Part shown: positions 19,909 through 29,097 of the stretch, in pieces
How positions within the stretch are numbered: the first letter of the stretch is position 1
Layout: each line of letters begins with the position of its first letter
NCBI RefSeq assembly: GCF_005849285.1
Contig: NZ_CP040517.1
Span: 2,796,501-2,860,500, forward strand
Length of the DNA: 64,000 nt
From: Luteithermobacter gelatinilyticus
GTDB lineage: Bacteria > Pseudomonadota > Alphaproteobacteria > Sphingomonadales > Emcibacteraceae
Reading direction: 5' to 3'
The notes under the pieces: model-generated
What the model was told of the DNA's origin: nothing
What the model saw: only the letters and a program-made list of their open reading frames with translations
Database searches by the model: none
Translations under genes and position numbers: made by a program

Positions 19909-21696
19909 ATGAGCAAGGCATATGAACTGACAGATCACGTCTATGACGCCATCGTCATCGGAGCCGGGGGATCCGGACTCCGGGCCGCCATGGGAATTGC
20001 CGAAGCCGGTCTCAAGACCGCCTGTATTTCCAAGGTCTTCCCCACCCGCTCCCACACCGTGGCCGCCCAGGGGGGCATCGCCGCATCGCTCGGCAATATG
20101 GGGCCGGACAAATGGCAATGGCATATGTATGACACCGTCAAAGGGTCCGATTGGCTGGGCGACCAGGACGCCATCGAATATATGGTGCGGGAGGCACCGC
20201 AGGCGGTATACGAATTGGAACATTTCGGGGTACCGTTCAGCCGTACCGAGGAAGGCAAAATCTATCAACGCCCCTTTGGCGGCATGACCACCGAATTTGG
20301 CGAGGGACCGCCCGCCCAGCGCACCTGCGCCGCCGCCGACCGGACCGGCCACGCCATGCTGCATTCGCTTTATCAGCAGTCCCTGAAATACGACACTGAC
20401 TTTTTTGTGGAATATTTCGCCATCGACCTGATCATGGTGGATGGCGAGTGCCGCGGCGTGATCGCGCTCGACATGAACACCGGCACCCTGCACCGTTTCA
20501 AGGCGCACATGACTGTGCTCGCCACCGGTGGGTACGGCCGCGCCTATTTTTCCGCCACCTCCGCCCATACCTGTACCGGTGATGGCGGCGGCATGGTGCA
20601 GCGTGCGGGCCTGCCGCTACAGGATCTGGAGTTTGTCCAGTTCCATCCGACCGGCATTTATGGCGCCGGCGTGCTGATTACCGAAGGCGCGCGCGGTGAA
20701 GGCGGCTATCTGGTGAACTCTGAAGGCGAACGCTTTATGGAACGTTATGCGCCCTCCGCCAAGGACCTGGCCAGCCGCGACGTGGTCAGCCGCTCCATGT
20801 CTTCCGAGATTCGCGAAGGCCGCGGGGTGGGGGAACACAAGGACCATATCTATCTGCACCTGGATCATCTGGATCCGGACATTCTGGCCGAGCGCCTGCC
20901 GGGCATTTCCGAAAGCGCCCGTATTTTCGCCGGTGTCGATGTGACCAAAGAACCGATCCCGGTGATCCCCACCGTGCATTATAATATGGGCGGCATTCCG
21001 ACCAACTATCATGCGGAAGTTCTGAACCCGACGCCGGATGATCCGGATCGGGTGGTGCCGGGCCTCATGGCCGTGGGCGAAGCCGCCTGTGTCTCCGTAC
21101 ATGGCGCCAACCGGTTGGGCTCCAACAGCCTGATCGACCTGGTGGTGTTCGGCCGTGCCGCCGCACTCAGGGTGGCCGAGCTGGTCAAACCGAACACGCC
21201 GCACAAACCGCTGCCGGACGACAATGCGGACCTTGCGCTCAGTCGCCTGGACAAATACCGCCATGCCAACGGCAGCATGCCCACCGCCCAGATCCGCGAC
21301 AAGATGCAGCGCACCATGCAGTCCAACTGCGCCGTGTTCCGCACCGCCGAGGTTCTGGAGGAAGGCAAGAAACTCATTGACGAAGTCTATGCCATGATGC
21401 CAGATGTGAAAACCTTCGACCGATCGCTGGTCTGGAACTCCGACCTTATCGAAACGCTGGAGCTGGAAAACCTGCTGCAACAGGCGGTGGTCACCATGCA
21501 CTGTGCAGAAAACCGCAAGGAAAGCCGCGGGGCGCATATGCATGAAGACTATCCCGAACGCAATGATAAGGAGTGGATGAAACACACCGTCGCCTGGCTT
21601 GAGGATGGCAAAGTCAGAATCGATTACCGCCCGGTTCACGATTTCACGCTGACCGAGGAAATCGACTACATCAAACCCAAGGCCCGTGTGTATTAA
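19909..21696 (+). CDS. sdhA: Succinate dehydrogenase, flavoprotein subunit
   Basis: Catalytic flavoprotein of complex II (succinate to fumarate), 595 residues. It shows the FAD-binding [20 protein letters not shown], the covalent-FAD histidine His49 in [10 protein letters not shown], the catalytic regions [17 protein letters not shown] and [16 protein letters not shown], and the C-terminal [14 protein letters not shown]-like segment (here [11 protein letters not shown]). An in-frame ATG at 19825 lies inside sdhD and is rejected; ATG 19909 has an AGAGGGT ribosome site and matches the family start. Confidence 0.96.
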   Translation: MSKAYELTDHVYDAIVIGAGGSGLRAAMGIAEAGLKTACISKVFPTRSHTVAAQGGIAASLGNMGPDKWQWHMYDTVKGSDWLGDQDAIEYMVREAPQAVYELEHFGVPFSRTEEGKIYQRPFGGMTTEFGEGPPAQRTCAAADRTGHAMLHSLYQQSLKYDTDFFVEYFAIDLIMVDGECRGVIALDMNTGTLHRFKAHMTVLATGGYGRAYFSATSAHTCTGDGGGMVQRAGLPLQDLEFVQFHPTGIYGAGVLITEGARGEGGYLVNSEGERFMERYAPSAKDLASRDVVSRSMSSEIREGRGVGEHKDHIYLHLDHLDPDILAERLPGISESARIFAGVDVTKEPIPVIPTVHYNMGGIPTNYHAEVLNPTPDDPDRVVPGLMAVGEAACVSVHGANRLGSNSLIDLVVFGRAAALRVAELVKPNTPHKPLPDDNADLALSRLDKYRHANGSMPTAQIRDKMQRTMQSNCAVFRTAEVLEEGKKLIDEVYAMMPDVKTFDRSLVWNSDLIETLELENLLQQAVVTMHCAENRKESRGAHMHEDYPERNDKEWMKHTVAWLEDGKVRIDYRPVHDFTLTEEIDYIKPKARVY

Positions 21697-21713
21697 GCGG
21701 AGGGAGAGGCAAT

Positions 21714-22496
21714 ATGGCAGAATTCAGACTTCCCGCAAATTCCCGGTATAAAAAAGGCAAAACCTGGAAAGCCCCCGAAGGCGCGACCAACATCAAACGG
21801 TTCAACATCTATCGCTGGAACGAGGATGACGGCGAAAATCCGCGCATTGACACCTATGAGGTGGACATGGACAAATGCGGGCCCATGGTGCTGGATGCGC
21901 TGATCAAGATCAAAAACGAGATTGACCCCACACTCACCTTCCGCCGCTCTTGCCGCGAAGGGGTGTGCGGATCCTGCGCCATGAATATCGGCGGCATGAA
22001 CACGCTGGCGTGCACCAAGGCGATCAGCGATTTCAAGGGCGATGTGAACATCTATCCGCTGCCGCATATGGATGTGGTCAAGGACCTGGTGCCGGATCTG
22101 ACCAATTTCTATGCGCAATATGCGTCCATCAAACCCTGGATGCAAACCCAGACCCCTGCGCCCAGCGGCCGCGAACGGCTGCAAAGCCGCGAGGACCGCG
22201 CCAAACTGGACGGGCTTTATGAATGCATCCTGTGTGCCAGCTGCTCCACCAGCTGCCCGAGCTACTGGTGGAACTCCGACCGCTATCTGGGCCCGGCGGT
22301 ACTCCTGCAGGCTTATCGCTGGCTGGTGGACAGCCGGGACGAAAATACCGGCGAACGACTGGATGCGCTGGAGGACCCTTTCCGGCTCTATCGCTGCCAC
22401 ACCATCATGAACTGCACCAATACCTGTCCCAAGGGCCTGAACCCGGCCAAGGCTATCGCCGAGATCAAGAAAATGATGGTTGAACGCCAGGGGTGA
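21714..22496 (+). CDS. sdhB: Succinate dehydrogenase, iron-sulfur subunit
   Basis: Electron-transfer subunit of complex II, 260 residues. All three cluster motifs are present: [16 protein letters not shown] for [2Fe-2S], [12 protein letters not shown] for [4Fe-4S], and [17 protein letters not shown] completing the [3Fe-4S] and [4Fe-4S] sites. It lies 17 bp after sdhA, with GGAGGGAGAGG as ribosome site, and is the last gene of the operon, followed by a strong terminator. Confidence 0.96.
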   Translation: MAEFRLPANSRYKKGKTWKAPEGATNIKRFNIYRWNEDDGENPRIDTYEVDMDKCGPMVLDALIKIKNEIDPTLTFRRSCREGVCGSCAMNIGGMNTLACTKAISDFKGDVNIYPLPHMDVVKDLVPDLTNFYAQYASIKPWMQTQTPAPSGRERLQSREDRAKLDGLYECILCASCSTSCPSYWWNSDRYLGPAVLLQAYRWLVDSRDENTGERLDALEDPFRLYRCHTIMNCTNTCPKGLNPAKAIAEIKKMMVERQG

Positions 22497-22522
22497 GTCA
22501 AAATTCAGTGAGTCAAAATTCA
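22493..22522. repeat. Tandem duplication, 2 x 15 bp, over the sdhB stop codon
   Basis: GTGAGTCAAAATTCA occurs twice in succession (22493-22507 and 22508-22522). The first copy contains the sdhB stop, so the second is a non-coding duplicate. Confidence 0.88.
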
Positions 22523-22532
22523 GACAACGTCA

Positions 22533-22560
22533 AAGCCGGGCCTCGACCAAGGTCCGGCTT
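22533..22560 (+). terminator. Terminator of sdhCDAB
   Basis: An 11-bp stem with one G:U pair (AAGCCGGGCCT / AGGTCCGGCTT) has a 6-base loop and is followed by six T. It is a classic intrinsic terminator, 37 bases after the sdhB stop. Confidence 0.88.
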
Positions 22561-22680
22561 TTTTGATGCTGAAGATACTGTCTTTCCCTCATCCTTCTAT
22601 TCTCGTCGCGCCCGACTCCCCCTCCCGTCATTGCCGTGCAGACGGCAATCCATGAAGGAAAAATGGGGAAAATGGGGAAA

Positions 22681-22761
22681 ATGGGGACAGTATACTATTT
22701 ATAATCTGGAAAATGGGGGAAAACAGAGTATATAAGATTATAAATAGTATACTGTTCCCAT
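22681..22761. repeat. Long palindromic repeat, left copy
   Basis: Two 27-base arms (22681-22707 and 22735-22761) pair at 26 of 27 positions around a 27-base loop. The core is GGGGACAGTATACTATTT. A 9-base unit (AAATGGGGA) repeated three times precedes it. The same core recurs in the palindrome at 23862-23940, on the other side of the DUF2971 gene. Confidence 0.9.
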
Positions 22762-22787
22762 TGCTGGACTTCCTTGAATGCTTGAAA

Positions 22788-23762
22788 TTATTGCTGCTGC
22801 TGTAATTCGTCTATGTAAAAATACTGGTTCAGTACGTTATAAAACTGTGTTGGCACATTTGTTTCATATTGTACGAACACAGCGGGCTTTCCGTCCCTTT
22901 CTTTATAGGTGCTGAAATCCACTAAAACTATTTTTTCACAGGAACTATCGCGGCGAACTATCTCAGCGGCTTTTGTCAAATACTCATAGAACGGCTTGTA
23001 CTCTTCTTTGATATCCTCCAGACCCGGTATGGCGGACTCTTCAATAGGCGCTAAGTGTTCTATTCGCTCTCCATCAATAGCCGTATCATATTCAAGGTCT
23101 CGCGCCACCATTGAATAAGAGTTGTCAGAAAACTCTATCTTATAATATCTAAGATCACGCCCTTTTAGTTTTCCGCGAACTTCCTGAATGAATGATCCTT
23201 CACACCTGCATCCGAAATATATTCCCGTCATAGCAGCAGGAGCATAGTGGTTTTTTCCGGCCGTTCTAGTAATTATTCTTACTTCCTTTTCATGCGCCCA
23301 GCGGCTAGACTTTGTTCCTATCATCTTGCCAAGAATTGCCGTTTCATTTTGGGTCTGAAACATATCGTCAAATACGATTTTTTGAGGTTCAGGATGATAG
23401 GCTACATCAACTATATTCCATGAAGTTCTGGCTTCATGGACAAGTCTGTTCAAATCATATTCTATACAAAACCCCTTATGACCTCCGGCATAGTAGGCCC
23501 ACATCAATTCATCAAGCGGTGTCCGGCTTAGTGAATATACGCCAACGGTATGTCGCATTTTTGTAAGATTATCGAATTCGGTTTCTACGTCCTTAGCCCC
23601 TAAAGCCTTAAAAAGGATTCTAGCATCATTTTCATTAACGTAAGCCTCAGATGGATCATTCAACTGATCGGCTGTAGATGCCCAAAAATAATTGCTCGCA
23701 ATGCTTTCCAGATCACGCGCCATGATTTCCGGGCTACCGCCTCTGTATTTATAAACTTTCAT
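22788..23762 (-). CDS. DUF2971 domain protein
   Basis: Soluble protein of 324 residues with the DUF2971 pattern: KVYKYRG at the start, FWASTADQLNDPSEAY, VYSLSRTPLDELMWAYYAGGHKGFCIEYD, and SSRWAHEKEVRII. The function of the family is unknown; members often lie in variable regions and near defence genes. The gene is visibly richer in A and T than its neighbours, with many AAA and ATT-type codons, and is flanked by long palindromes with a shared core, suggesting acquisition by transfer. It has no signal peptide or membrane span. The C-terminus ends in a run of four glutamines. Confidence 0.85.
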   Translation of the reverse strand: MKVYKYRGGSPEIMARDLESIASNYFWASTADQLNDPSEAYVNENDARILFKALGAKDVETEFDNLTKMRHTVGVYSLSRTPLDELMWAYYAGGHKGFCIEYDLNRLVHEARTSWNIVDVAYHPEPQKIVFDDMFQTQNETAILGKMIGTKSSRWAHEKEVRIITRTAGKNHYAPAAMTGIYFGCRCEGSFIQEVRGKLKGRDLRYYKIEFSDNSYSMVARDLEYDTAIDGERIEHLAPIEESAIPGLEDIKEEYKPFYEYLTKAAEIVRRDSSCEKIVLVDFSTYKERDGKPAVFVQYETNVPTQFYNVLNQYFYIDELQQQQ

Positions 23763-23861
23763 GGTGAATCCAAAAATAGCTCTGTTCTTTGGTATGCTTG
23801 ATTATAATCTAAAATAGATGATGAAAAATACACCCAAAAGAACGCTTAAAGGAAAAATGGA

Positions 23862-23940
23862 GGAAAAATGGGGCCAGTATACTATTTTTTATCTTATCCG
23901 CTCCGTTCTTGGTTAAATAGTATACTGTCCCCATTTTTCC
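23862..23940. repeat. Long palindromic repeat, right copy
   Basis: Arms 23862-23887 and 23915-23940 (26 bases each) pair at 25 of 26 positions around a 27-base loop. The core matches the left copy at 22681-22761, but the loop sequence differs. The region from 23763 to 23861 holds the AT-rich DUF2971 upstream sequence, with no other feature seen. Confidence 0.9.
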
Positions 23941-24006
23941 ATTTTTACATGACGTACTGGCCATAACTTATAAGTCTCTCCCCTTGACGGACCGTTTACC
24001 CACAAA

Positions 24007-24036
24007 AAGGGCTCTTCCGACAACGGAAGAGCCCTT
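24007..24036 (-). terminator. Terminator of the M2 peptidase gene
   Basis: A perfect 13-bp stem (AAGGGCTCTTCCG / CGGAAGAGCCCTT) has a 4-base loop. On the minus strand a T-run follows it. It lies 47 bases after the M2 peptidase stop. Confidence 0.9.
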
Positions 24037-24083
24037 ATCAAATGGTTACCCCTGCCACGGGAGGCGGGGAAATTCAGGATGGT

Positions 24084-25889
24084 TTACCAACCGCAGTTGC
24101 GGTCCTTGTTCTGCTCATCCAGCCAGGCTTTGAGCGGCGCAAAGTATTCCAGTACCGCGCTGCCGTCCATTTCACGGGTGCCGATAAAGGCTTCCAGCGC
24201 ATCCTGCCAGGGCTTGCTCTGGCCCATTTCCAGCATGGCGTTGAGTTTTTCGCCCACTTCCTTGTTGTTGTAAATAGTGCAACTGTGCAGCGGCCCTTCA
24301 AATCCGGCCATTTCGCAAGCCGTCTTGTGGAACTGGAACTGCAGGATATGAGCGAGGAAATAGCGCATATAGGGCGTATTGCCCGGAATGTGGTATTTGG
24401 CGCCCGGATCAAAGGCCTCAGGCGTCCGCTCTGCCGGTGCAGCTACCCCCTGATAGGCTTCGCGCAGTTCCCACCAGCCCCGGTTATAGTCTTCTGGGTT
24501 CAGCTCGCCGTTAAAGACTTTCCAGCGCCACTGGTCCACCAACAGGCCGAACGGCAGGAACGCCACCTTGTCCAGGGCCCGGCGCAGAAGAAGCCCGATA
24601 TCGCCTTCCGGTCCCGGCACTTTGTCAATGAGCCCCACCTGTTTCAGATATTCCGGGGTGATGCTGAGCGCGATGGTATCCCCGATGGCCTCGTGGAACC
24701 CGTCATGGGCGCCGCCCTGATACAATACGCTCTGATCCTTATAGGCGCGCTGGTAAATATTGTGCCCCAGTTCGTGATGGATGGTTTCATAATCTTCGGC
24801 CGTGATGGTGGTGCACATCTTGATACGGATGTCTTCCTTGCCGTCAATATTCCAGGCGCTGGCGTGGCACTGCACTTCCCGGTCCCGCGGTTTTTTAATC
24901 AGCGAACGTTCCCAGAATGTCTGCGGCAGGGGCTCAAAGCCCAGCGAGGTGAAGAAATTCTCCCCCGCCTTGACCATCTGAACCTCATCATAACCTTTTT
25001 CTTTCAGCCGTTCGGTGAGGTCATATCCCACATCGCTTTCTTCCGGCGCCACCAGGGGATAGATATTGCCCCATTGCTGCGCCCACATATTGCCCAGAAG
25101 ATGCGCCGGAATCGGGCCGTCCTGAGGGACCACATCGGTGCCATACTGTTCGCCCAGCTTCGCGCGCACATGACAGTGCAGGGCATCATACAACGGTTTG
25201 ACCTGACCCCAGAGCCGGTCGGCTTCCTTACGGAAATCATCCGCCGGCATATCGTATCCGGCCCGCCACATGGCGCCCACATCCTGATAGCCCAGCTCGC
25301 GCGCCCCTTCATTGGCGATGTCCACCATCCGCGCATATTTTTCCTTCATGGACGGGGAGACGGTCCGCCAGCCTTCCCAAGCCTTGCGCAACTCCGCCTC
25401 ATCCCGGGAATTAGCCATCAGCTCGGTCAACTCGCCCAGAGTGCGGCCTTCGGGGTCCTTGCCGGTGGCATACATACTGTCCAGTTCGGCGGTAATGGTC
25501 GCCAGTTCCTTATTGGCTTCCGGATCGCTCGGCGCGGGCAGGGTAATCCCCTGTTTGATGATTTCCAGCTTACGCCGGGTATCCGGGTCAAGCTCCAGAT
25601 CGTTAAACTTTTTGGCTTCATTGGCGAATTTGACCGCCAGAGCCGTCATGTCCGCGCCGACCTTGGCGACCAGCGCATTGGTATCTACGGTCATGAAATT
25701 GGCCTGAACCCAGTAGGCCCGCGCCGTATGGGGGCCCTTTTCTTCATATTCCTTTTCCACCATCGCCACAAAGGCTTTGGCGTCTTCGGCCGTGACCGCC
25801 TTGCTTTCGGCCTCTCTTTCCCCCTCCGGTGAACAGGCCGCCACAAACAGCGCAATGGCCGCGGTGCCGGCCAGAAGTGTTTTCCTCAT
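24084..25889 (-). CDS. M2-family peptidyl-dipeptidase (ACE-like), lipoprotein
   Basis: Zinc metallopeptidase of 601 residues related to angiotensin-converting enzyme, which removes C-terminal dipeptides. The N-terminus is a lipoprotein signal with lipobox VAAC (MRKTLLAGTAAIALFVAACS). The zinc site is IHHELGHNIYQ, followed by GGAHDGFHEAIGDTIALS, whose Glu supplies the third ligand as in ACE. It should be anchored in the periplasm or outer membrane and degrade imported peptides. It is on the same strand as the DUF885 protein, each with its own terminator. Confidence 0.92.
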   Translation of the reverse strand: MRKTLLAGTAAIALFVAACSPEGEREAESKAVTAEDAKAFVAMVEKEYEEKGPHTARAYWVQANFMTVDTNALVAKVGADMTALAVKFANEAKKFNDLELDPDTRRKLEIIKQGITLPAPSDPEANKELATITAELDSMYATGKDPEGRTLGELTELMANSRDEAELRKAWEGWRTVSPSMKEKYARMVDIANEGARELGYQDVGAMWRAGYDMPADDFRKEADRLWGQVKPLYDALHCHVRAKLGEQYGTDVVPQDGPIPAHLLGNMWAQQWGNIYPLVAPEESDVGYDLTERLKEKGYDEVQMVKAGENFFTSLGFEPLPQTFWERSLIKKPRDREVQCHASAWNIDGKEDIRIKMCTTITAEDYETIHHELGHNIYQRAYKDQSVLYQGGAHDGFHEAIGDTIALSITPEYLKQVGLIDKVPGPEGDIGLLLRRALDKVAFLPFGLLVDQWRWKVFNGELNPEDYNRGWWELREAYQGVAAPAERTPEAFDPGAKYHIPGNTPYMRYFLAHILQFQFHKTACEMAGFEGPLHSCTIYNNKEVGEKLNAMLEMGQSKPWQDALEAFIGTREMDGSAVLEYFAPLKAWLDEQNKDRNCGW

Positions 25890-25917
25890 TTTTTTCTCCT
25901 TAACTAATCCCCATCAA

Positions 25918-25959
25918 AGATCAAATGGCTAAGATCAAATGGCTAAGATCAAACGGCAT
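25918..25959. repeat. Tandem repeat, 3 x 14 bp
   Basis: AGATCAAATGGCTA occurs twice perfectly (25918-25931 and 25932-25945) and once imperfectly (25946-25959). It lies just upstream of the M2 peptidase ribosome site (minus strand). Confidence 0.85.
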
Positions 25960-25983
25960 AGGTCAAACAACAAAGATCAAAAA

Positions 25984-26008
25984 GCGGGCCGCCAAAAGAC
26001 CGGCCCGC
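25984..26008 (-). terminator. Terminator of the DUF885 gene
   Basis: An 8-bp GC stem (GCGGGCCG / CGGCCCGC) is followed on the minus strand by TTTTTG. It lies 16 bases after the stop codon of the DUF885 gene. Confidence 0.8.
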
Positions 26009-26024
26009 CCTTTCAGATCACAGC

Positions 26025-27854
26025 TTAGGCAGCGCCTTTCTTTTGCGCAATATACGCCTCCACCAGATCTTCGAGAATGAACAGCGGTACCGCCCCATTG
26101 GTCAGGATCACATCATGGAATTCGCCCATATCGAACCGGTCGCCTAGTGCGCGGCGCGCCTTTTCCCGAAGCTCTAGTATTTTCAGCATACCCACCTTAT
26201 AGGCCAGCGCCTGACCCGGCCAGACCATATAGCGTTCAATCTCACTGACCACATCGGACATCGCCTGTCCGGTGTTTTTATACATATAGTCGATCGCCTG
26301 TTCCCGGGTCCAGCGCTTATAATGCAGACCTGTGTCCACCACCAGGCGCACGGCCCGGAACAATTCGGCCTGCAAGCGGCCAATATCGTCAAAGGAATTT
26401 TCCAGCAGCCCCAGTTCTTTGGCCACCCGTTCCGCATACAGCGCCCAGCCTTCCACATAAGCGGTAAAGAACATATATTTGCGGAACAGCGGCACATCCT
26501 TCAGTTCCTGGGCAATGGCAATCTGGAAATGGTGACCTGGCACCGCCTCGTGATAGGTTAGCGTGCGCATGCCATATTTCGGGGTCGCCTTGATATCATA
26601 AAGATTGGCCCAAAAAATACCGGGACGGGAGCCATCCAGCGCCGGATCGGTATAATAGGCGCCGGGGGCTGATTCTTCGCTGAATTCGGGGACACGGCGC
26701 ACTTCAACCCCGGCCTTGGGTTTGACGTTGAACACATCCTGCACCCGCTCATTCACCTCCGCAATCATCTTGCGGTAATCTGCCAGAATCTGTTCCCGGC
26801 CCTCGTCGGTATCCGGATAATAAAACCGCTCTTCGTCCGCCAAGTCCTGGATCAAAACTTCAAACCCTTTCGAGATATCGTACCCTTCCTTCTCGAACAG
26901 CGCCAGCATTTCCCCCTGAATGCGGGCCACTTCGGAAAGACCGATCTGGTGAATTTCCTCAGGGGTAAGATCCGTTGTGGTCATGCGGGCCACCATGGCC
27001 TTGTAATAATTGTCGCCATCAGGGAATTTCCAGACCCCGGCATCATTGGTGGCTTTTTGGATCAGCTTTTCATGAAAAGCCGTAAGGTTGCGGAACGCCG
27101 GATAAACATCATCGGCAATGGCGGCGCGGGCCTGTTTCAGAAGGGCCAGTTTATCCGCCTCGTCCAGATCGCTTACCCCGTTCAGCTTATCCGCGAAGCT
27201 GACATAAAGCAGGTTTTCTTCAGGGGCGACAGCGGTGTAGTCTCGCCCCGTCTTGATCACTTTCTCCATCAGCATCTTCGGCAGGATAATGCCTTTTTCC
27301 GCCTGGGCCCGGATGCGCTCTTCCACCTGATCAAACACCCGACGGGCTTCTTTCAGGCGGGCGACATAATCTTCGGCATCCGCCTTGCTGTTTATGGCGT
27401 GAAAATTGGCCATAAAGTTGGGATAGTCAATAATGACCCCGCCATTTTGCGCCACGATATATCCATAGTCCCGGTATTTATCGAGCGCGATATTCTGCTC
27501 CATATCCCATTTCATAATGTCCCGGGACAGTTTCTGGGCCGGGCTCAAATCTTTGTCCTTATAGCCTTTCAGAAGTTCGTAATTGCGCACTTCCAGGTCA
27601 TGCATTTTCTGCAAATGAGCCGCAGAATAATCGTCCAGCCGGTTATGCCGCCATGCCTTGCCCCGGGTTTCCATATAGCGGGTATAGGTGAGCATTTCCG
27701 GCGATTCCATCAGGGCCTCTTCAAAGACCTCGGCAAAAAAATCGTCGATATTGGCAGGCGCCTTGTCCAGCGCCGAAGCCCCCGCCGACGTCATCAAACC
27801 GCCAATGATGCCGACAAGAAAACTGTTCCGTAAGAATTTCATGGGTTTACTCAT
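26025..27854 (-). CDS. DUF885-family exported metallopeptidase-like protein
   Basis: Exported protein of about 609 residues with a signal peptide (MSKPMKFLRNSFLVGIIGG, cleavage after GASA). The DUF885 family is predicted to be a zinc peptidase related to M2/M3; the probable site HEAVPGHHFQIAI is present, and YVEGWALYAERV is the second conserved block with a Glu. Few members have known substrates. In-frame upstream ATGs at 27866 and 27935 exist. ATG 27854 is preferred because it gives a normal signal peptide and lies 12 bases after AAGGGG. It is next to the M2 peptidase, so peptide breakdown in the periplasm is a shared theme. Confidence 0.85.
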   Translation of the reverse strand: MSKPMKFLRNSFLVGIIGGLMTSAGASALDKAPANIDDFFAEVFEEALMESPEMLTYTRYMETRGKAWRHNRLDDYSAAHLQKMHDLEVRNYELLKGYKDKDLSPAQKLSRDIMKWDMEQNIALDKYRDYGYIVAQNGGVIIDYPNFMANFHAINSKADAEDYVARLKEARRVFDQVEERIRAQAEKGIILPKMLMEKVIKTGRDYTAVAPEENLLYVSFADKLNGVSDLDEADKLALLKQARAAIADDVYPAFRNLTAFHEKLIQKATNDAGVWKFPDGDNYYKAMVARMTTTDLTPEEIHQIGLSEVARIQGEMLALFEKEGYDISKGFEVLIQDLADEERFYYPDTDEGREQILADYRKMIAEVNERVQDVFNVKPKAGVEVRRVPEFSEESAPGAYYTDPALDGSRPGIFWANLYDIKATPKYGMRTLTYHEAVPGHHFQIAIAQELKDVPLFRKYMFFTAYVEGWALYAERVAKELGLLENSFDDIGRLQAELFRAVRLVVDTGLHYKRWTREQAIDYMYKNTGQAMSDVVSEIERYMVWPGQALAYKVGMLKILELREKARRALGDRFDMGEFHDVILTNGAVPLFILEDLVEAYIAQKKGAA

Positions 27855-28033
27855 GTGATTAAACATCCCCTTGTTATGGCGCCGCCAGTGGACGCAGATT
27901 ATCGGGAGAAGGTAGCAGTCCGTGCTGTTTTCCACAGCAAAAAAACGACAAACCCCACAAAAAAAGGGACGAGCAGCACACCGCCCATCCCTATACAGAA
28001 TTTTATGTCGCTAAGTCTGGATACTGCCCTATT

Positions 28034-29053
28034 TTATGCTTTCCGGAGAAAGTTATTGCACAGGCTTTCGGCGATCTGTACCGCATTCAGCGCTGCGCCT
28101 TTGAGCAGGTTGTCGGATACACACCACAGATTGAGGCCATGTTTCACCGTTTCGTCGCGACGGATGCGACTGATATAGGTAGCGAATTCCCCGGCCGCTT
28201 CCACCGGTGTCACATAACCGCCGTCTTCGCGTTTATCGACCACCATTACCCCGGGCGACTGGCGCAGGATGTCCCGGGCCTCGTCATCGCTTAAGGGATT
28301 GTGAAATTCGATATTGACCGATTCACTATGGCCAATAAAGACCGGCACCCGCACGCAGGTGGCCGTCAGTTTAATATCCGGATCCAGGATCTTGGCCGTC
28401 TCCGCCACCATTTTCCATTCTTCCTTGGTGTCGCCATTGTCCATAAAGACGTCGATATGGGGAATGACGTTAAAGGCGATCTGTTTCGGATACACCTCGT
28501 TTTCCACCGGATCGTTGACGAAAATGGCCCGGGTCTGGGTCCAAAGTTCGTCCATGGCGGCTTTGCCGCTGCCAGACACGGACTGATAGGTGGACACCAC
28601 CACGCGTTTGATTTTCGCCCGATCATGCAGGGGTTTCAGCGCCACCATGAGCTGCGCCGTGGAGCAATTGGGATTGGCGATGATATTTTTCTTTTTATAT
28701 CCGGCAATATCTTCGGCATTGACTTCCGGCACGACCAGCGGCACATCCGGATCCATACGGAAATAGGAGCTGTTGTCGATCACCACACATCCCTGGGCGC
28801 CGATCTTTTCGGACCACGCCTTGGACACACTGCCGCCGGCGGACATCAGACAGATATCCACACCGGAAAAATCGAAATCATCCAGGCATTTGGTCTTAAT
28901 GGTCTTGTCGCCAAACGTAACTTCCTGACCGATAGAACGGCGGGACGCCAGCGGAATAATTTCCGAAACCGGGAACTGACGTTCATGCAAGACATTCAGC
29001 ATTTCGCGGCCGACATTTCCCGTCGCGCCAACGACAGCGACCTTATAAGACAT
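28034..29053 (-). CDS. asd: Aspartate-semialdehyde dehydrogenase
   Basis: NADPH enzyme that reduces aspartyl phosphate to aspartate semialdehyde for lysine, diaminopimelate, threonine and methionine. The 339 residues match the family. The N-terminal VVGATGNVGREML binds NADP, PNCSTAQL holds the catalytic Cys, and the C-terminal half shows GHSESVNIEF with the catalytic His. It follows leuB, 44 bp downstream, so it may be transcribed with the leu genes. Confidence 0.96.
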   Translation of the reverse strand: MSYKVAVVGATGNVGREMLNVLHERQFPVSEIIPLASRRSIGQEVTFGDKTIKTKCLDDFDFSGVDICLMSAGGSVSKAWSEKIGAQGCVVIDNSSYFRMDPDVPLVVPEVNAEDIAGYKKKNIIANPNCSTAQLMVALKPLHDRAKIKRVVVSTYQSVSGSGKAAMDELWTQTRAIFVNDPVENEVYPKQIAFNVIPHIDVFMDNGDTKEEWKMVAETAKILDPDIKLTATCVRVPVFIGHSESVNIEFHNPLSDDEARDILRQSPGVMVVDKREDGGYVTPVEAAGEFATYISRIRRDETVKHGLNLWCVSDNLLKGAALNAVQIAESLCNNFLRKA

Positions 29054-29097
29054 AATGTTCTCCTGATTTTTTGAGGTTCATAATACCGTATATTTTG

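Larger units (their letters stand above)
22681..23934. mobile_element. Putative inverted-repeat-bounded insert carrying a DUF2971 gene
   Basis: The outermost 20 bases (22681-22700) and the reverse complement of 23915-23934 are identical. Between them are two palindromes and one AT-rich gene, unlike the GC-rich neighbours. No transposase is present. The unit sits between the sdh terminator and the terminator of the M2 peptidase gene, a neutral place for an insertion. The core sequence resembles REP-type palindromes that are moved by RAYT transposases elsewhere. That it moved as a unit is inference. Confidence 0.4.

Noticed and set aside
24042-25832. 596-codon plus-strand frame opposite the M2 peptidase gene
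   Set aside because: The minus-strand gene has the zinc motif, lipobox and terminator; the plus frame has none of these and begins inside the terminator region.
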